A stretch of DNA of 23,105 nt from a virus. Both the position numbers and the translations under genes were made by a program. Shown piece by piece: positions 12,233 through 19,513 of the stretch. The stretch covers positions 1 through 23,105 of IMG/VR virus record IMGVR_UViG_3300025647_000291; one strand, given 5' to 3'. The notes under the pieces are model-generated. The model saw only the letters and a program-made list of their open reading frames with translations, searched no databases and had not been told where the DNA came from. Positions within the stretch are counted from its first letter, which is position 1. Every line of letters begins with the position of its first letter.

Positions 12233-12261
12233 CTTGTAACCTTTCGTTTCGTTCATATTCA

Positions 12262-12283
12262 TAAACTAGATAATATTTTCTAG
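12262..12283 (-). promoter_or_regulatory. 22-bp intergenic motif copy 5, probable promoter or operator
   Basis: It matches the core at 16 of 21 defined positions and overlaps a dyad AACTAGA / TCTAGTT (12264-12270 and 12279-12285). It lies between the SSB terminator and the ribosome binding site of the gene at 12232, so a start of transcription is expected here. Confidence 0.45.
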
Positions 12284-12310
12284 TTATCCAATAGGAAAAA
12301 TGAAAAAAGT

Positions 12311-12346
12311 TTAAAAAAAATAAAAAAACCCCCTAAAAAGGAGGTT
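12311..12346 (-). terminator. Intrinsic terminator after SSB
   Basis: On the minus strand AACCTCC (12346-12340) pairs with GGGGGTT (12333-12327; one T-G pair) over a 6-base loop. A long T-run down to 12311, broken by one A, follows. The stem includes the last SSB codons and its TAG stop. Confidence 0.8.
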
Positions 12347-12722
12347 CATCAGGTAGAGCAGGCATATCAGGGGAGCTATGGGTGTTTACCTGCTTGCTAC
12401 CTAAAATCTGAAAGTTACTTATAAGAATCTCTGTTTTATATCGCTTCTGCCCGTTTGGATCGTCCCAAGACTGAGTTTGAAGCTTACCCTGAACATATAA
12501 GCTAGATCCTTTTTTAACATAGGACTTAATGATTTCCGATTGCTTACGCCAAGCTACCAAATTAAACCATTCTGTTTTCTCTTGCATCTGACCATTTTTA
12601 TCTTTAAATCTCTCTGTAACTGCTAAAGATAAGCTTGCTACTTCTGAACCTGACTGAGTTGTTCTTATCTCAGGTTCTTTGCCTACATTCCCAATAAGGT
12701 GAACACAATTTAAACTCGCCAT
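12333..12722 (-). CDS. ssb: Single-stranded DNA-binding protein
   Basis: This 129-aa protein has the OB-fold pattern of bacterial SSB. NCVHLIGNVGKEPEIR (residues 5-20), VASLSLAVTERF, EKTEWFNLVAWRKQSEII (48-65) and YVKKGSSLYVQGKLQTQSW are all typical. The short linker ends in the acidic tip DEPPF, the peptide that recruits partner proteins and must be at the very C-terminus. The following TAG is therefore a true stop, which shows TAG is not a sense codon in this phage. It closes the recombination operon, one base after the VRR-NUC gene. Confidence 0.95.
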   Translation of the reverse strand: MASLNCVHLIGNVGKEPEIRTTQSGSEVASLSLAVTERFKDKNGQMQEKTEWFNLVAWRKQSEIIKSYVKKGSSLYVQGKLQTQSWDDPNGQKRYKTEILISNFQILGSKQVNTHSSPDMPALPDEPPF

Positions 12723-12992
12723 TTATAAACCTAATAGCCTTTCTATTTCTTTTTTAGTTCTAATAACGCACTTCTGACCTTTCCAATCAGTATGCCATTT
12801 TACTTGTAATTTGTTGAGCTTCCCTTTTTCGCTTTTTACCTCAACTAGATAGTTTTTACCCTCAAAGCCGAGTAGCAGGTCAGGAACGCCCGATCCAACC
12901 CTGTGAAGCATCTCTACACTAGCTCCTAGCTTTCTAGCGTGATCCACTAGCTCAGGCTGTATTGCGTCTATCTTCTTTCTGTAAATGCTCAT
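12723..12992 (-). CDS. VRR-NUC domain nuclease, 89 aa
   Basis: This stand-alone VRR-NUC protein belongs to the PD-(D/E)xK fold. GSGVPDLLLG (residues 33-42) supplies the catalytic Asp, LVEVKSEKGKL (49-59) supplies E-x-K, and Gln63 follows in LQVKWH. Phage members cut branched or flap DNA and help resolve replication or recombination intermediates. It lies between a conserved phage gene and SSB, with an ATGA overlap to the former, consistent with a role in the ERF/SSB recombination block. Confidence 0.9.
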   Translation of the reverse strand: MSIYRKKIDAIQPELVDHARKLGASVEMLHRVGSGVPDLLLGFEGKNYLVEVKSEKGKLNKLQVKWHTDWKGQKCVIRTKKEIERLLGL

Positions 12993-13327
12993 AAAATGCT
13001 CGCTTGCTCTGTTCTCATATAGTTAAACTCCCTAGATTCTTTTTCCTCTTGGCTAATCTGTCTAACTTCGTGGATCATTTTAGCAGTTTGCTTAGTTTTT
13101 CGGTTATCATAGCCTGAATCTCTCAGCTCTTCATTTTCTTCTCTAGCCTTCCTTACAGCTCTCTCTACGGCTGAATAAGTAAATGGTATCTTACTACTCC
13201 ACCAATCTCTTAAAACTAGGCTAGAATCCCTTGAATAGTCTCCTAGCATAATGATAAACACTTGATGATCTTTTAGCTCTTTGTTTGAGCTTAAAATATC
13301 TTTGACTCGCTGATATACATTTTTCAT
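12989..13327 (-). CDS. Conserved phage protein of unknown function (112 aa)
   Basis: The N-terminus (VKDILSSNKELKDHQVFII) and the segment SAVERAVRKAREENEELRD (about 54-72) follow a plan seen in many phage proteins beside recombination genes. In that plan an N-terminal helix is followed by 'R-D-s-d...L...W...f' and 'S-x-x-R-x-x-R-K-x-x-E-x-x-x-L-R'. Function is unknown; a small helical DNA-binding or scaffold protein is possible. It follows a terminator-like hairpin, and its stop overlaps the VRR-NUC start. Confidence 0.65.
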   Translation of the reverse strand: MKNVYQRVKDILSSNKELKDHQVFIIMLGDYSRDSSLVLRDWWSSKIPFTYSAVERAVRKAREENEELRDSGYDNRKTKQTAKMIHEVRQISQEEKESREFNYMRTEQASIL

Positions 13328-13331
13328 AGTT

Positions 13332-13401
13332 AAAAAATTGACCTCTTAATGAATACTTAAATTTTTAGGGAAATTTTTAAATCAGAACATCAAGAGGTCA
13401 A
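13332..13401 (-). terminator. Long-loop terminator or attenuator after the M15 peptidase gene
   Basis: On the minus strand TTGACCTCTT (13401-13392) pairs perfectly with AAGAGGTCAA (13347-13338) and is followed at once by six T (13337-13332). The 44-base loop can itself fold in its AT-rich middle. The stem is convincing, but the long loop makes it look more like an attenuator between the ERF/peptidase genes and the SSB side of the block. Confidence 0.6.
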
Positions 13402-13405
13402 AGCC

Positions 13406-13825
13406 TTATGGATTAAAATATTTAGTTTCTTCTACTAGCTCTGTACTGATCTCAATATGGCACCAAGTGGGAGTATGCTTAAAGTTCTCTATCCTAGCAA
13501 TAAAATACAACTCTGAATTGTGGGTCAAAAACTCTTGCAAGCTCTTAATGTCATCGGTTTTAAGATCAAAAGCTACTGCTCGCTTATGCCAAGATCTACT
13601 AGCACCTGTTGAGCAGTTAGGAGGTCTTAAACCCGAATAAATGAATCCCTTATCATAATTGTTAATTACAATAGGTTTACCAAAATCTGCTCTAAGCCTG
13701 TCTAACATTCTCAATGTATGAGGATCAAATAGGTTAAGTGCATCTTGTTGCCAAATCTCAAAATACTCAGGAGAAACTAACTCCTGAGCTTTGAAATATT
13801 TAGGTATATACTTACTCGTGAACAT
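13406..13825 (-). CDS. M15-type peptidase (D-Ala-D-Ala carboxypeptidase-like), 139 aa
   Basis: This zinc peptidase would cut peptide cross-links of peptidoglycan. The signature SWHKRAVAFD (residues 78-87) gives zinc ligands His80 and Asp87. WCHIE (121-125) gives the third ligand, His123. The preceding INNYDKGFIYSGLRPP is typical of the Peptidase_M15_3 group. There is no signal peptide, so as an endolysin it would need a holin. The start is ATG 13825 with AAAGG six bases upstream; GTG 13831 is less likely. It sits oddly inside the recombination block, overlapping ERF by 14 bases. Tail-associated or regulatory use cannot be excluded. Confidence 0.85.
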   Translation of the reverse strand: MFTSKYIPKYFKAQELVSPEYFEIWQQDALNLFDPHTLRMLDRLRADFGKPIVINNYDKGFIYSGLRPPNCSTGASRSWHKRAVAFDLKTDDIKSLQEFLTHNSELYFIARIENFKHTPTWCHIEISTELVEETKYFNP

Positions 13826-14573
13826 TTTCACCTTTCAAGATTTCTTCTTTTCTCTCTGTGAACTTTGATTTAACATAAGCATTATCAAAACCCTGCTTAA
13901 CTGCTTCCTGCCATAGCTTATTCAAAGCATCAATAGAGCCTGATTTCTTTGGCTTGGTCATCTGCTCGCTAATCCATATTTTGGCGTTAAAATCAAGCTC
14001 CTGCTGTTTATAGGACTCAAAAACCTCTCTAAGCTCGATCTCACCCATTTGAGCAAAATCATCAAAGGTCGCAGGTGCTTTAGGCTCTGTCTTTAAGCTA
14101 ATAGATAGAATCGCCTTTTTAAGTTGATCTTCTAGCTCTCGACCTTCTGCAAATGGATCAATTCTAGCATCTTTGATGCCATTGTCTGCTAACTGAGTTC
14201 CACAGCAATCTATGTCCTTATCGGTAATAATACCTAAGATAGAGCTTAATCCATATCTTTTGTAATAGGTAAAACTTGATCCATCTACTTGAAACTTATT
14301 CATACCTTTTAGCTGAACATCGTCAGGCACTAAAACTGCACTCTCTAAGCTCTCACCTGATTCAATGTGAAAGATGATGGTCTTAACATAGTTTCGACCT
14401 ACTGTCGATTCAATAAGCTGTGTAAATCCTAGCCCGTATCTTTTCATAAATGGATTAATTGTTTTAACAATGTGGTCAAAGCTCGCATATGAATAACCAT
14501 AGCCCTCTGTTCCTTTATGGATAATAGGACAAGCCTGCTGAAAACCTGCTAATGCTTTATATAATTCTTTCAT
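13812..14573 (-). CDS. erf: ERF-family single-strand annealing protein
   Basis: This 253-aa protein promotes annealing of complementary strands for phage recombination and concatemer formation. The N-terminal two thirds match ERF. It begins LYKALAGFQQACPIIHK with YSYASFDHIVKTINPFMKRYG (about residues 27-47). It then has FHIESGESLES, and SSFTYYKRYGLSSILGIITD (99-118), a variant of the 'ITYaKRYaL-aLLGi' signature. The C-terminal third is variable and helical, perhaps an SSB-contact tail. The start has CGAAAGGC and an ATG 6 bases later. It is the second gene of its operon, and SSB is the last. Confidence 0.9.
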   Translation of the reverse strand: MKELYKALAGFQQACPIIHKGTEGYGYSYASFDHIVKTINPFMKRYGLGFTQLIESTVGRNYVKTIIFHIESGESLESAVLVPDDVQLKGMNKFQVDGSSFTYYKRYGLSSILGIITDKDIDCCGTQLADNGIKDARIDPFAEGRELEDQLKKAILSISLKTEPKAPATFDDFAQMGEIELREVFESYKQQELDFNAKIWISEQMTKPKKSGSIDALNKLWQEAVKQGFDNAYVKSKFTERKEEILKGENVHE

Positions 14574-14574
14574 T

Positions 14575-14841
14575 TTATTGCCTTTCGTTAATGAAATATC
14601 TAATAGAAGCAGATCTATTCTTTAAATGCTCCGCTCCTATAATTTTTGAGCTAAAAGATGAGATGCAAACGCACTCCTTACCTGCTTGCACTTCATAGCC
14701 TTTATGCTCAAAACTCGCTAGTATGGACTTTAAATAATCGCTTAAAGTATGAAAACCAAGATCAACCGATTTTTTAAGCCATTTCTCTTTCTCTTCTTTA
14801 GTCACTCCTGTAATTTGGAGCCTTTCATAAGTAAACTTCAT
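14575..14841 (-). CDS. Ribbon-helix-helix-like protein (88 aa)
   Basis: Residues 7-45 fit a ribbon-helix-helix plan. A short strand (RLQITGVTKE) is followed by a helix with Lys/Glu (EKEKWLKKSVDLGF), a turn, and LSDYLKSILASF. This layout recurs in MobC-like and CopG-like proteins. The C-terminal half is unlike known domains (KECVCISSFSSKIIGAEHL). As the first gene after the best copy of the promoter-like motif and the terminator at 14899-14926, it may autoregulate the recombination operon. That role is inference. The ribosome binding site AAAAGG lies 7 bases before ATG 14841. Confidence 0.55.
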   Translation of the reverse strand: MKFTYERLQITGVTKEEKEKWLKKSVDLGFHTLSDYLKSILASFEHKGYEVQAGKECVCISSFSSKIIGAEHLKNRSASIRYFINERQ

Positions 14842-14866
14842 AAATCACCTTTTTAGTATCTTTACC

Positions 14867-14888
14867 TTAAATATAAAATATTATCTAA
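14867..14888 (-). promoter_or_regulatory. 22-bp intergenic motif copy 6, probable promoter of the recombination operon
   Basis: It is identical to the copy at 1651-1672 except at one base. It lies between a clear terminator (14899-14926) and the first gene of the operon (start 14841), so a promoter is required here and this is the only conserved element. The minus strand reads TTAGATAATATT then TTATATTTAA. Confidence 0.6.
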
Positions 14889-14898
14889 AGAATAGAAA

Positions 14899-14926
14899 AG
14901 AAAAAACCTATTTTTTTAATAGGCTT
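14899..14926 (-). terminator. Intrinsic terminator after the structural block
   Basis: On the minus strand GCCTATT (14924-14918) pairs with AATAGGT (14912-14906), with G-T at the base, followed by TTTTTT and TCTTTTC. It lies 9 bases past the stop of the coiled-coil gene at 14935. Confidence 0.75.
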
Positions 14927-14934
14927 TACTTGAC

Positions 14935-15537
14935 TCATTTAGTAGCAATTTTCAAAAGTTGCTCTCTTAGGTCGTTAAATGAACTCGTCAAGGCTCGAAG
15001 CGTGTCTTTGATCTCGCTTATATCGTTCCTTAAATAGCTCATTTCTTTGTCTAATATTCTGTTATCGCTGTGCATATCTTTGAGTTCCTCATAGTGCTTA
15101 CGCTCGTTTTTCTCTAGATCTGCTATACGCCCTTCTTGAATATTATAACCTGTCTTGATGTCTCCAAATCTTTCTGTCAAAGAGTTTACCTGTGCTTTAC
15201 TCTCTACTATATAGTCATCAATCCTAGATTCTGCATTATCAACCCTCTTAATAGCTTCTTCTGTATGTCCTTTAAAATCGCTGTACTCCTTTGAAAATTC
15301 TATAAATGCCTGTCTGTCCTCCCTTATATACTCCTCAAATGCCTTAATACTACTATTTATCATACCTTGTTTTTCTTCTATATCGGTCATCTTTTTGCTA
15401 AATAATTCAAATTTTGGCTTGATGAACTTATCAAAAACTAGAAAAACACCAACTACTAAAGAAGTTGCACCACCGCCTAGAAGATACTCTATCGTGCTGT
15501 TTGCTGTTTCTATATCTTCTTGAGTAGGTAATGGCAT
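14935..15537 (-). CDS. Membrane-anchored coiled-coil protein (200 aa), holin-region candidate
   Basis: Residues about 18-38 (YLLGGGATSLVVGVFLVFDK) form one membrane helix. The rest is a long heptad-rich coiled coil to the C-terminus (for example RVDNAESRIDDYIVESKAQV and KEMSYLRNDISEIKDTLRAL). One N-terminal helix plus coiled coil resembles XhlA-like or phage lysis-accessory proteins. Position at the end of the tail block fits a lysis or host-contact role, but the family is not certain. The ribosome binding site is weak. It is followed by a terminator. Confidence 0.65.
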   Translation of the reverse strand: MPLPTQEDIETANSTIEYLLGGGATSLVVGVFLVFDKFIKPKFELFSKKMTDIEEKQGMINSSIKAFEEYIREDRQAFIEFSKEYSDFKGHTEEAIKRVDNAESRIDDYIVESKAQVNSLTERFGDIKTGYNIQEGRIADLEKNERKHYEELKDMHSDNRILDKEMSYLRNDISEIKDTLRALTSSFNDLREQLLKIATK

Positions 15538-15551
15538 ATCACAAATATAGT

Positions 15552-16139
15552 TTATTTAGCTTTAGGATAAAATTTAGAGTAATCTCTCCAAGGATTATAC
15601 TTAGCAAATGGAATAAATAATAGTTTGCACTGCTCTACTTCGCTAGTTTCGTGATAAGCATAAGATCCACCCAACCGAACTGCTCTATACATCGCCTTTC
15701 TTCGCCACCAAGCTATTTTAAGCTGTGTTAGGGCTAACAAAAAAAGCTCGTCGGCTTCTAACCTTCCTTTTTTGTCATCGCCTAAAATTCTGCTTGCATA
15801 GAGCCAATCGTGAAGTAAAGCTCCTAGAGAATACCTTCCTATCGGCTTCCCTATTATCCACTGAGCCCACTTAGGAATAGAAGCCCCGTCCCATTCAAAG
15901 CCTTTTGGTATTCTGCAAATCCGACCATCAGGCAAAATAAAATCTATAACTGCAGTTGTAACATAGAGATCGAATCCATCTTCGTTCTTTTTATGGATAT
16001 GTCTCCAAGGTCTTTTGTCTGCTCTGAAAGGCTCTAGGTTATTGATCTTAGAAACGAAAAAAGTAAAGAGCTTATAACCCTTTACCTTCTTGATAAATTC
16101 CCTGTTAGCTCTGTACCCTTTAGGCTCAAAGTATTTCAT
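15552..16139 (-). CDS. DUF1353 family phage protein (195 aa)
   Basis: The central region has the DUF1353 pattern. RIPKGFEWDGASIPKW (about residues 76-91) is followed by IGRYSLGALLHDWLYASR (100-117), then EADELFLLALTQ and AMYRAVRLGGSYAYH. The conserved His and Asp in LLHDWLY suggest a metal or catalytic site, but function is unknown. The family is common beside tail and lysis genes of phages, as here. Its start overlaps the stop of the 85-aa gene (ATGA). Confidence 0.85.
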   Translation of the reverse strand: MKYFEPKGYRANREFIKKVKGYKLFTFFVSKINNLEPFRADKRPWRHIHKKNEDGFDLYVTTAVIDFILPDGRICRIPKGFEWDGASIPKWAQWIIGKPIGRYSLGALLHDWLYASRILGDDKKGRLEADELFLLALTQLKIAWWRRKAMYRAVRLGGSYAYHETSEVEQCKLLFIPFAKYNPWRDYSKFYPKAK

Positions 16140-16393
16140 TTGAAAAAAACCACTTCCTTTGGAACATTATCAGGATTAAAGGCGTCTGCTAATCGTTGGA
16201 GATAAATCTGCAAGCTCACTAGCTCCTCATTAGTCAATACTTCTAACACCTTCTCTTTATCGGCTTCTACGCTACCTCTGAAACCTTTTAGGTCATTAGT
16301 GTATGATATTGCCATTGGCTCTGTTTTTGACTTAAAAGTGATCTCATAAGCTCTTGTAGTCACTTCTTTGTCTAGCTTGTATGTGATTGCCAT
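16136..16393 (-). CDS. Small phage protein (85 aa)
   Basis: No family is recognised. The protein looks like a small beta sheet followed by a helix: TRAYEITFKSKTEPMAISY, then GFRGSVEADKEKVLEVL and LQIYLQRLADAFNP. It has AAAGG about 10 bases upstream of its ATG and is coupled to the DUF1353 gene downstream. Location in the fibre/lysis boundary suggests an accessory structural or chaperone role only by position. Confidence 0.65.
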   Translation of the reverse strand: MAITYKLDKEVTTRAYEITFKSKTEPMAISYTNDLKGFRGSVEADKEKVLEVLTNEELVSLQIYLQRLADAFNPDNVPKEVVFFK

Positions 16394-16408
16394 TTTTTTT
16401 CAATTCCT

Positions 16409-16768
16409 TTATAAAACTATTGCTTCAACTTCTGCTATGGTTGTTGCTGATTGTACTTGGGATATTTTATTATATAAATTGCTGATGCAACTATATCCAT
16501 ATAGTTTAGCTTGATTAAGTATATCATCAAGCTCTGCTTGAGTCATAGTATAAGCTACCATATTAGAATCATAGATAGTGTCAGTTATTAATAAATTACC
16601 CGACTTGATTAATTCATCAGCACATTTTAATCTCTGTAAACCCTTATCTCCTCTAAGAAAGAAATTAGTAATAGAACCTGAGTCCATATAGTACCCCTCA
16701 TCGATTTTTAACTCGAACTCCGCCCTAAGTATCCCGATTTGTTTTGACTTTGCATAATCTAAAGTCAT
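16409..16768 (-). CDS. DUF4376-like fibre-adjacent protein (119 aa)
   Basis: The sequence follows DUF4376, a domain found at the end of tail-fibre assembly proteins. KQIGILRAEFELKIDEGYYM is followed by GSITNFFLRGDKGLQRLKCA, then AYTMTQAELDDILNQAKLY and the ending ATTIAEVEAIVL. In phages this protein is encoded just after the fibre and may act as chaperone or cap. The ribosome binding site is strong (GGAGG, 7 bases before ATG 16768) and lies just after the fibre stop, so it can be translated independently. Confidence 0.7.
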   Translation of the reverse strand: MTLDYAKSKQIGILRAEFELKIDEGYYMDSGSITNFFLRGDKGLQRLKCADELIKSGNLLITDTIYDSNMVAYTMTQAELDDILNQAKLYGYSCISNLYNKISQVQSATTIAEVEAIVL

Positions 16769-16779
16769 GTTTTCACCTC

Positions 16780-19509
16780 CTATGTTTGAGCGAATCTGAT
16801 GTTAATGCCGATGTTGTATAGCTCACTAATTAATGTGGAACTTGAATTGGTAATTTCAACTTGCCCGCTTGTATTTACTTCATACCAAACACCTGTGACC
16901 GCTTGCCAAGAGCCTTCGTAGGTGCATGAAACTAAACCTGTTAGCTTAGCATTGGGTCTGAGAGCTGTGGGTAAAGTAAAGAGAACCACAGAACCGCCCG
17001 CTAGAAGAAATTGAGATGCCTTCAATTTAACAACTCCCTCTATCTCGGTGCCATCTATGCCATTATCTCGGTATCTAGCTGCCCTGTATCCGCTTCTAGC
17101 CTCCCAATTACTTTGTAAAGTAGCAGTCGTCCACGAGCCAGGTGTTACACCGCCACCACCGCCATTTAGGTTAAAGGTGGTTCCGCCTTCTCGACCTTTT
17201 AGGTTGGTTCCATCAAACCAAATATCGCCATTTGAAGGGCTTGAGTTAGTTGAAGTTTGTAACTGAAGAGCACCTGATTTGAAAGTGGCTATATGTTTTT
17301 CATCACCTGCTGAATCAGCACAATTTATTCTCAGTTCGTTACTTGCGGCTAAAGAATTACTGCCTGCAAATATCTCGGCATATCCATTTTGCTGTTTGAG
17401 AGTTGCATATCGCTTGCCTGATGTTCCTGCACCTGACCCCCAAAAAGAAACAAAGCTACTCAATACAGACGAAGTAGTGTTTTGCAAATATATTGGATTG
17501 TCACTTAAAAATCCGACATCTGTCACTGATTGTAAGTCTTGAGTGAGTGGTGTCCAACTTGACCAATTTGTTCCACTATCATCTGTGGTTCTAAAAGCCA
17601 TTTTTGAATCGGCTGAGTCAGGCTCAAATATCGTTTGGATAATTCGCCCACTATTGGAATATACATTTACAATTTTTCTAGTAGAAGCACTCCAACCGCT
17701 TGGAATGTTTGTTAAGGCAGAATCGGAAGTTAAGAAACTGCCTGAGATAATAAATGTATTTAAATCACTACCAAAAACTCCTTGATCCACTCCAAATAAT
17801 TTAAATGTCTTGGTGTCCTCAGTGTATCTGAAAGCGTTATTAGTGAACCACAAATCGCCACTTGTTACGCTTGCGTTGGTGTGAGCTTCAAATGTTATCT
17901 TATTATTGCCTGTGGTTTCGCCAACACCCAAAACTGACGCTAGATCTTGTGATCCACCTGCTTGAGAATCCACATAACTCTTGGTGGCTACCTGTTGAGC
18001 TAAAGTTGGATCATTAGCAGTTAAAGTTCCACCTGTGGTGTCTATGTCACCATCAATTTTCAAAATGCCACTTTGACCATATATAAAGCCTGATAATACA
18101 TCTGAATTATCTAATATCTTTAGCCCGCTTTGATTAGCAAGAGTTAAAAAAACACCTGATAGCCTAAATGTAGCATTTGCAGAATCCCAATAAAAAGGAG
18201 GTGCAGAAGTGTCATCGCATACAGAATAAGTACCATCTATATTTTTTAAAACAATAGCCCCGTTCAAGTCAGAATTTGGAATATTTAAGGTATTTCTCCA
18301 AATTTTTTGCTCTAAAACCCCTGCTGTATCTGTAATAGTTGGAGAGCCATCTGTGACAAGTTTTTCATAATAGATTTTACAAGTAGATGCAGGATCGAAA
18401 GTAATATCTTGATAGATATGCAAAACCTCTACATAAATATTAGATCCTGTAGAAACATCTCCAATTTTCAAAGTAGGATTAGAACCTTGGCAAATGATAG
18501 CTAGAGAGACTTCATCTGCTCCATTTGTGCTAGTTCCATCGCTGAAGTTTTGCCCTCTACCAATAAAAAGAAGATCATTGCCTGAACCATTAAAAGGCTC
18601 TAGAATATCTCCATCTGTAACATTTAAACCGACTGAACCACCTGAGAAAGTTTTTCTTAGTGAACCTGATAAGGCTGTTGGCGTGGTAATAATACCTAAG
18701 AAATTATTAACATTTATCTCAGCTGTGGCATATCCATTTAATTTATCAGGATCTACAAAACCTGAAAGAACATTAGAGCCATTGTTAAAAAAGTCTGTGC
18801 TTTTAGGTTTAATGCCACTCTCACCACTCACTGCATCGGTTTGAATATCTAAAATAGGAACTGTCCAAGTTTGTCTTACAAAATCCGAAGCTCCTACGCT
18901 ACAAGTAAAGTTGCCATCTTGATACTCATATTGGAATTTAGTTTGTCCTGCTTCGCCACCATTTGAAAGCTGAACATCAACAGGAATAGAGCTAAATACC
19001 TTTTCCATTTTAACGGATACATCTTGAATGAAAATATTATCAAATCCCACATAGGTTATTTCATTGCCTAGAAAGTTCAAAGCTGTGAAAACAGGAGAAC
19101 CGCTAGCACCTCTGTATCTTAGCTGTCTAACTCCACCATTAGGATCATTAGCAAAGATCTGAGAACCTGAATAAACAACTACCTCGCAAATACCATAAAC
19201 ATCTAAATTTTGAATAGCAGTTGATGGTGCTACAATATTATCTCTCATATAGAGAAATTTTGTATTCCTTACATCTGATAAGGCTGTTACATAATCGTCC
19301 CAAGTGAAAATATTATAAATGCCTTCTGCATTAATATCTACAAACTGAGTGCCATCCCAAAATTTATCAGGATCAATATAATAGAAGTTGTTTCCATCTC
19401 TCCAAATGATTTGCTTAATATCAGTTGCCCAAGATATTTGCTTATCTTTGAGATTAGCTAATAGATTAGCTTCTGTATCGTGTATTCTAAGAATATGTTT
19501 GTCTGCCAT
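16780..19509 (-). CDS. Tail fibre / receptor-binding protein, 909 aa
   Basis: The N-terminus (MADKHILRIHDTEANLLANL) is of the kind that docks fibres to the tail. The shaft is Ser/Thr/Gly/Asn-rich and beta-helical in look. It contains repeated display modules such as SGDLWFTNNAFRYTED (about 554-569) and NGDIWFDGTNLKGREGG (about 765-781). A linker VATKSYVDSQ (about 504-513) is common in fibres, and a poly-Gly hinge (NLNGGGGG) precedes the tip. The last 115 residues (YRAARYRDNG ... IEGVVKLKA ... FTLPTALRPNAKL) form the C-terminal head domain seen in many phage fibres, the likely receptor contact. It starts right after the 986-aa gene and has no clear ribosome binding site, so coupling is likely. 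Confidence 0.85.
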   Translation of the reverse strand: MADKHILRIHDTEANLLANLKDKQISWATDIKQIIWRDGNNFYYIDPDKFWDGTQFVDINAEGIYNIFTWDDYVTALSDVRNTKFLYMRDNIVAPSTAIQNLDVYGICEVVVYSGSQIFANDPNGGVRQLRYRGASGSPVFTALNFLGNEITYVGFDNIFIQDVSVKMEKVFSSIPVDVQLSNGGEAGQTKFQYEYQDGNFTCSVGASDFVRQTWTVPILDIQTDAVSGESGIKPKSTDFFNNGSNVLSGFVDPDKLNGYATAEINVNNFLGIITTPTALSGSLRKTFSGGSVGLNVTDGDILEPFNGSGNDLLFIGRGQNFSDGTSTNGADEVSLAIICQGSNPTLKIGDVSTGSNIYVEVLHIYQDITFDPASTCKIYYEKLVTDGSPTITDTAGVLEQKIWRNTLNIPNSDLNGAIVLKNIDGTYSVCDDTSAPPFYWDSANATFRLSGVFLTLANQSGLKILDNSDVLSGFIYGQSGILKIDGDIDTTGGTLTANDPTLAQQVATKSYVDSQAGGSQDLASVLGVGETTGNNKITFEAHTNASVTSGDLWFTNNAFRYTEDTKTFKLFGVDQGVFGSDLNTFIISGSFLTSDSALTNIPSGWSASTRKIVNVYSNSGRIIQTIFEPDSADSKMAFRTTDDSGTNWSSWTPLTQDLQSVTDVGFLSDNPIYLQNTTSSVLSSFVSFWGSGAGTSGKRYATLKQQNGYAEIFAGSNSLAASNELRINCADSAGDEKHIATFKSGALQLQTSTNSSPSNGDIWFDGTNLKGREGGTTFNLNGGGGGVTPGSWTTATLQSNWEARSGYRAARYRDNGIDGTEIEGVVKLKASQFLLAGGSVVLFTLPTALRPNAKLTGLVSCTYEGSWQAVTGVWYEVNTSGQVEITNSSSTLISELYNIGINIRFAQT

Positions 19510-19513
19510 TTAG

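Noticed and set aside
17048-18844. Several plus-strand open frames across the fibre gene
   Set aside because: All lie antisense within one long, well-formed fibre gene; Pro/Ser/Leu-rich translations are typical of antisense reading.
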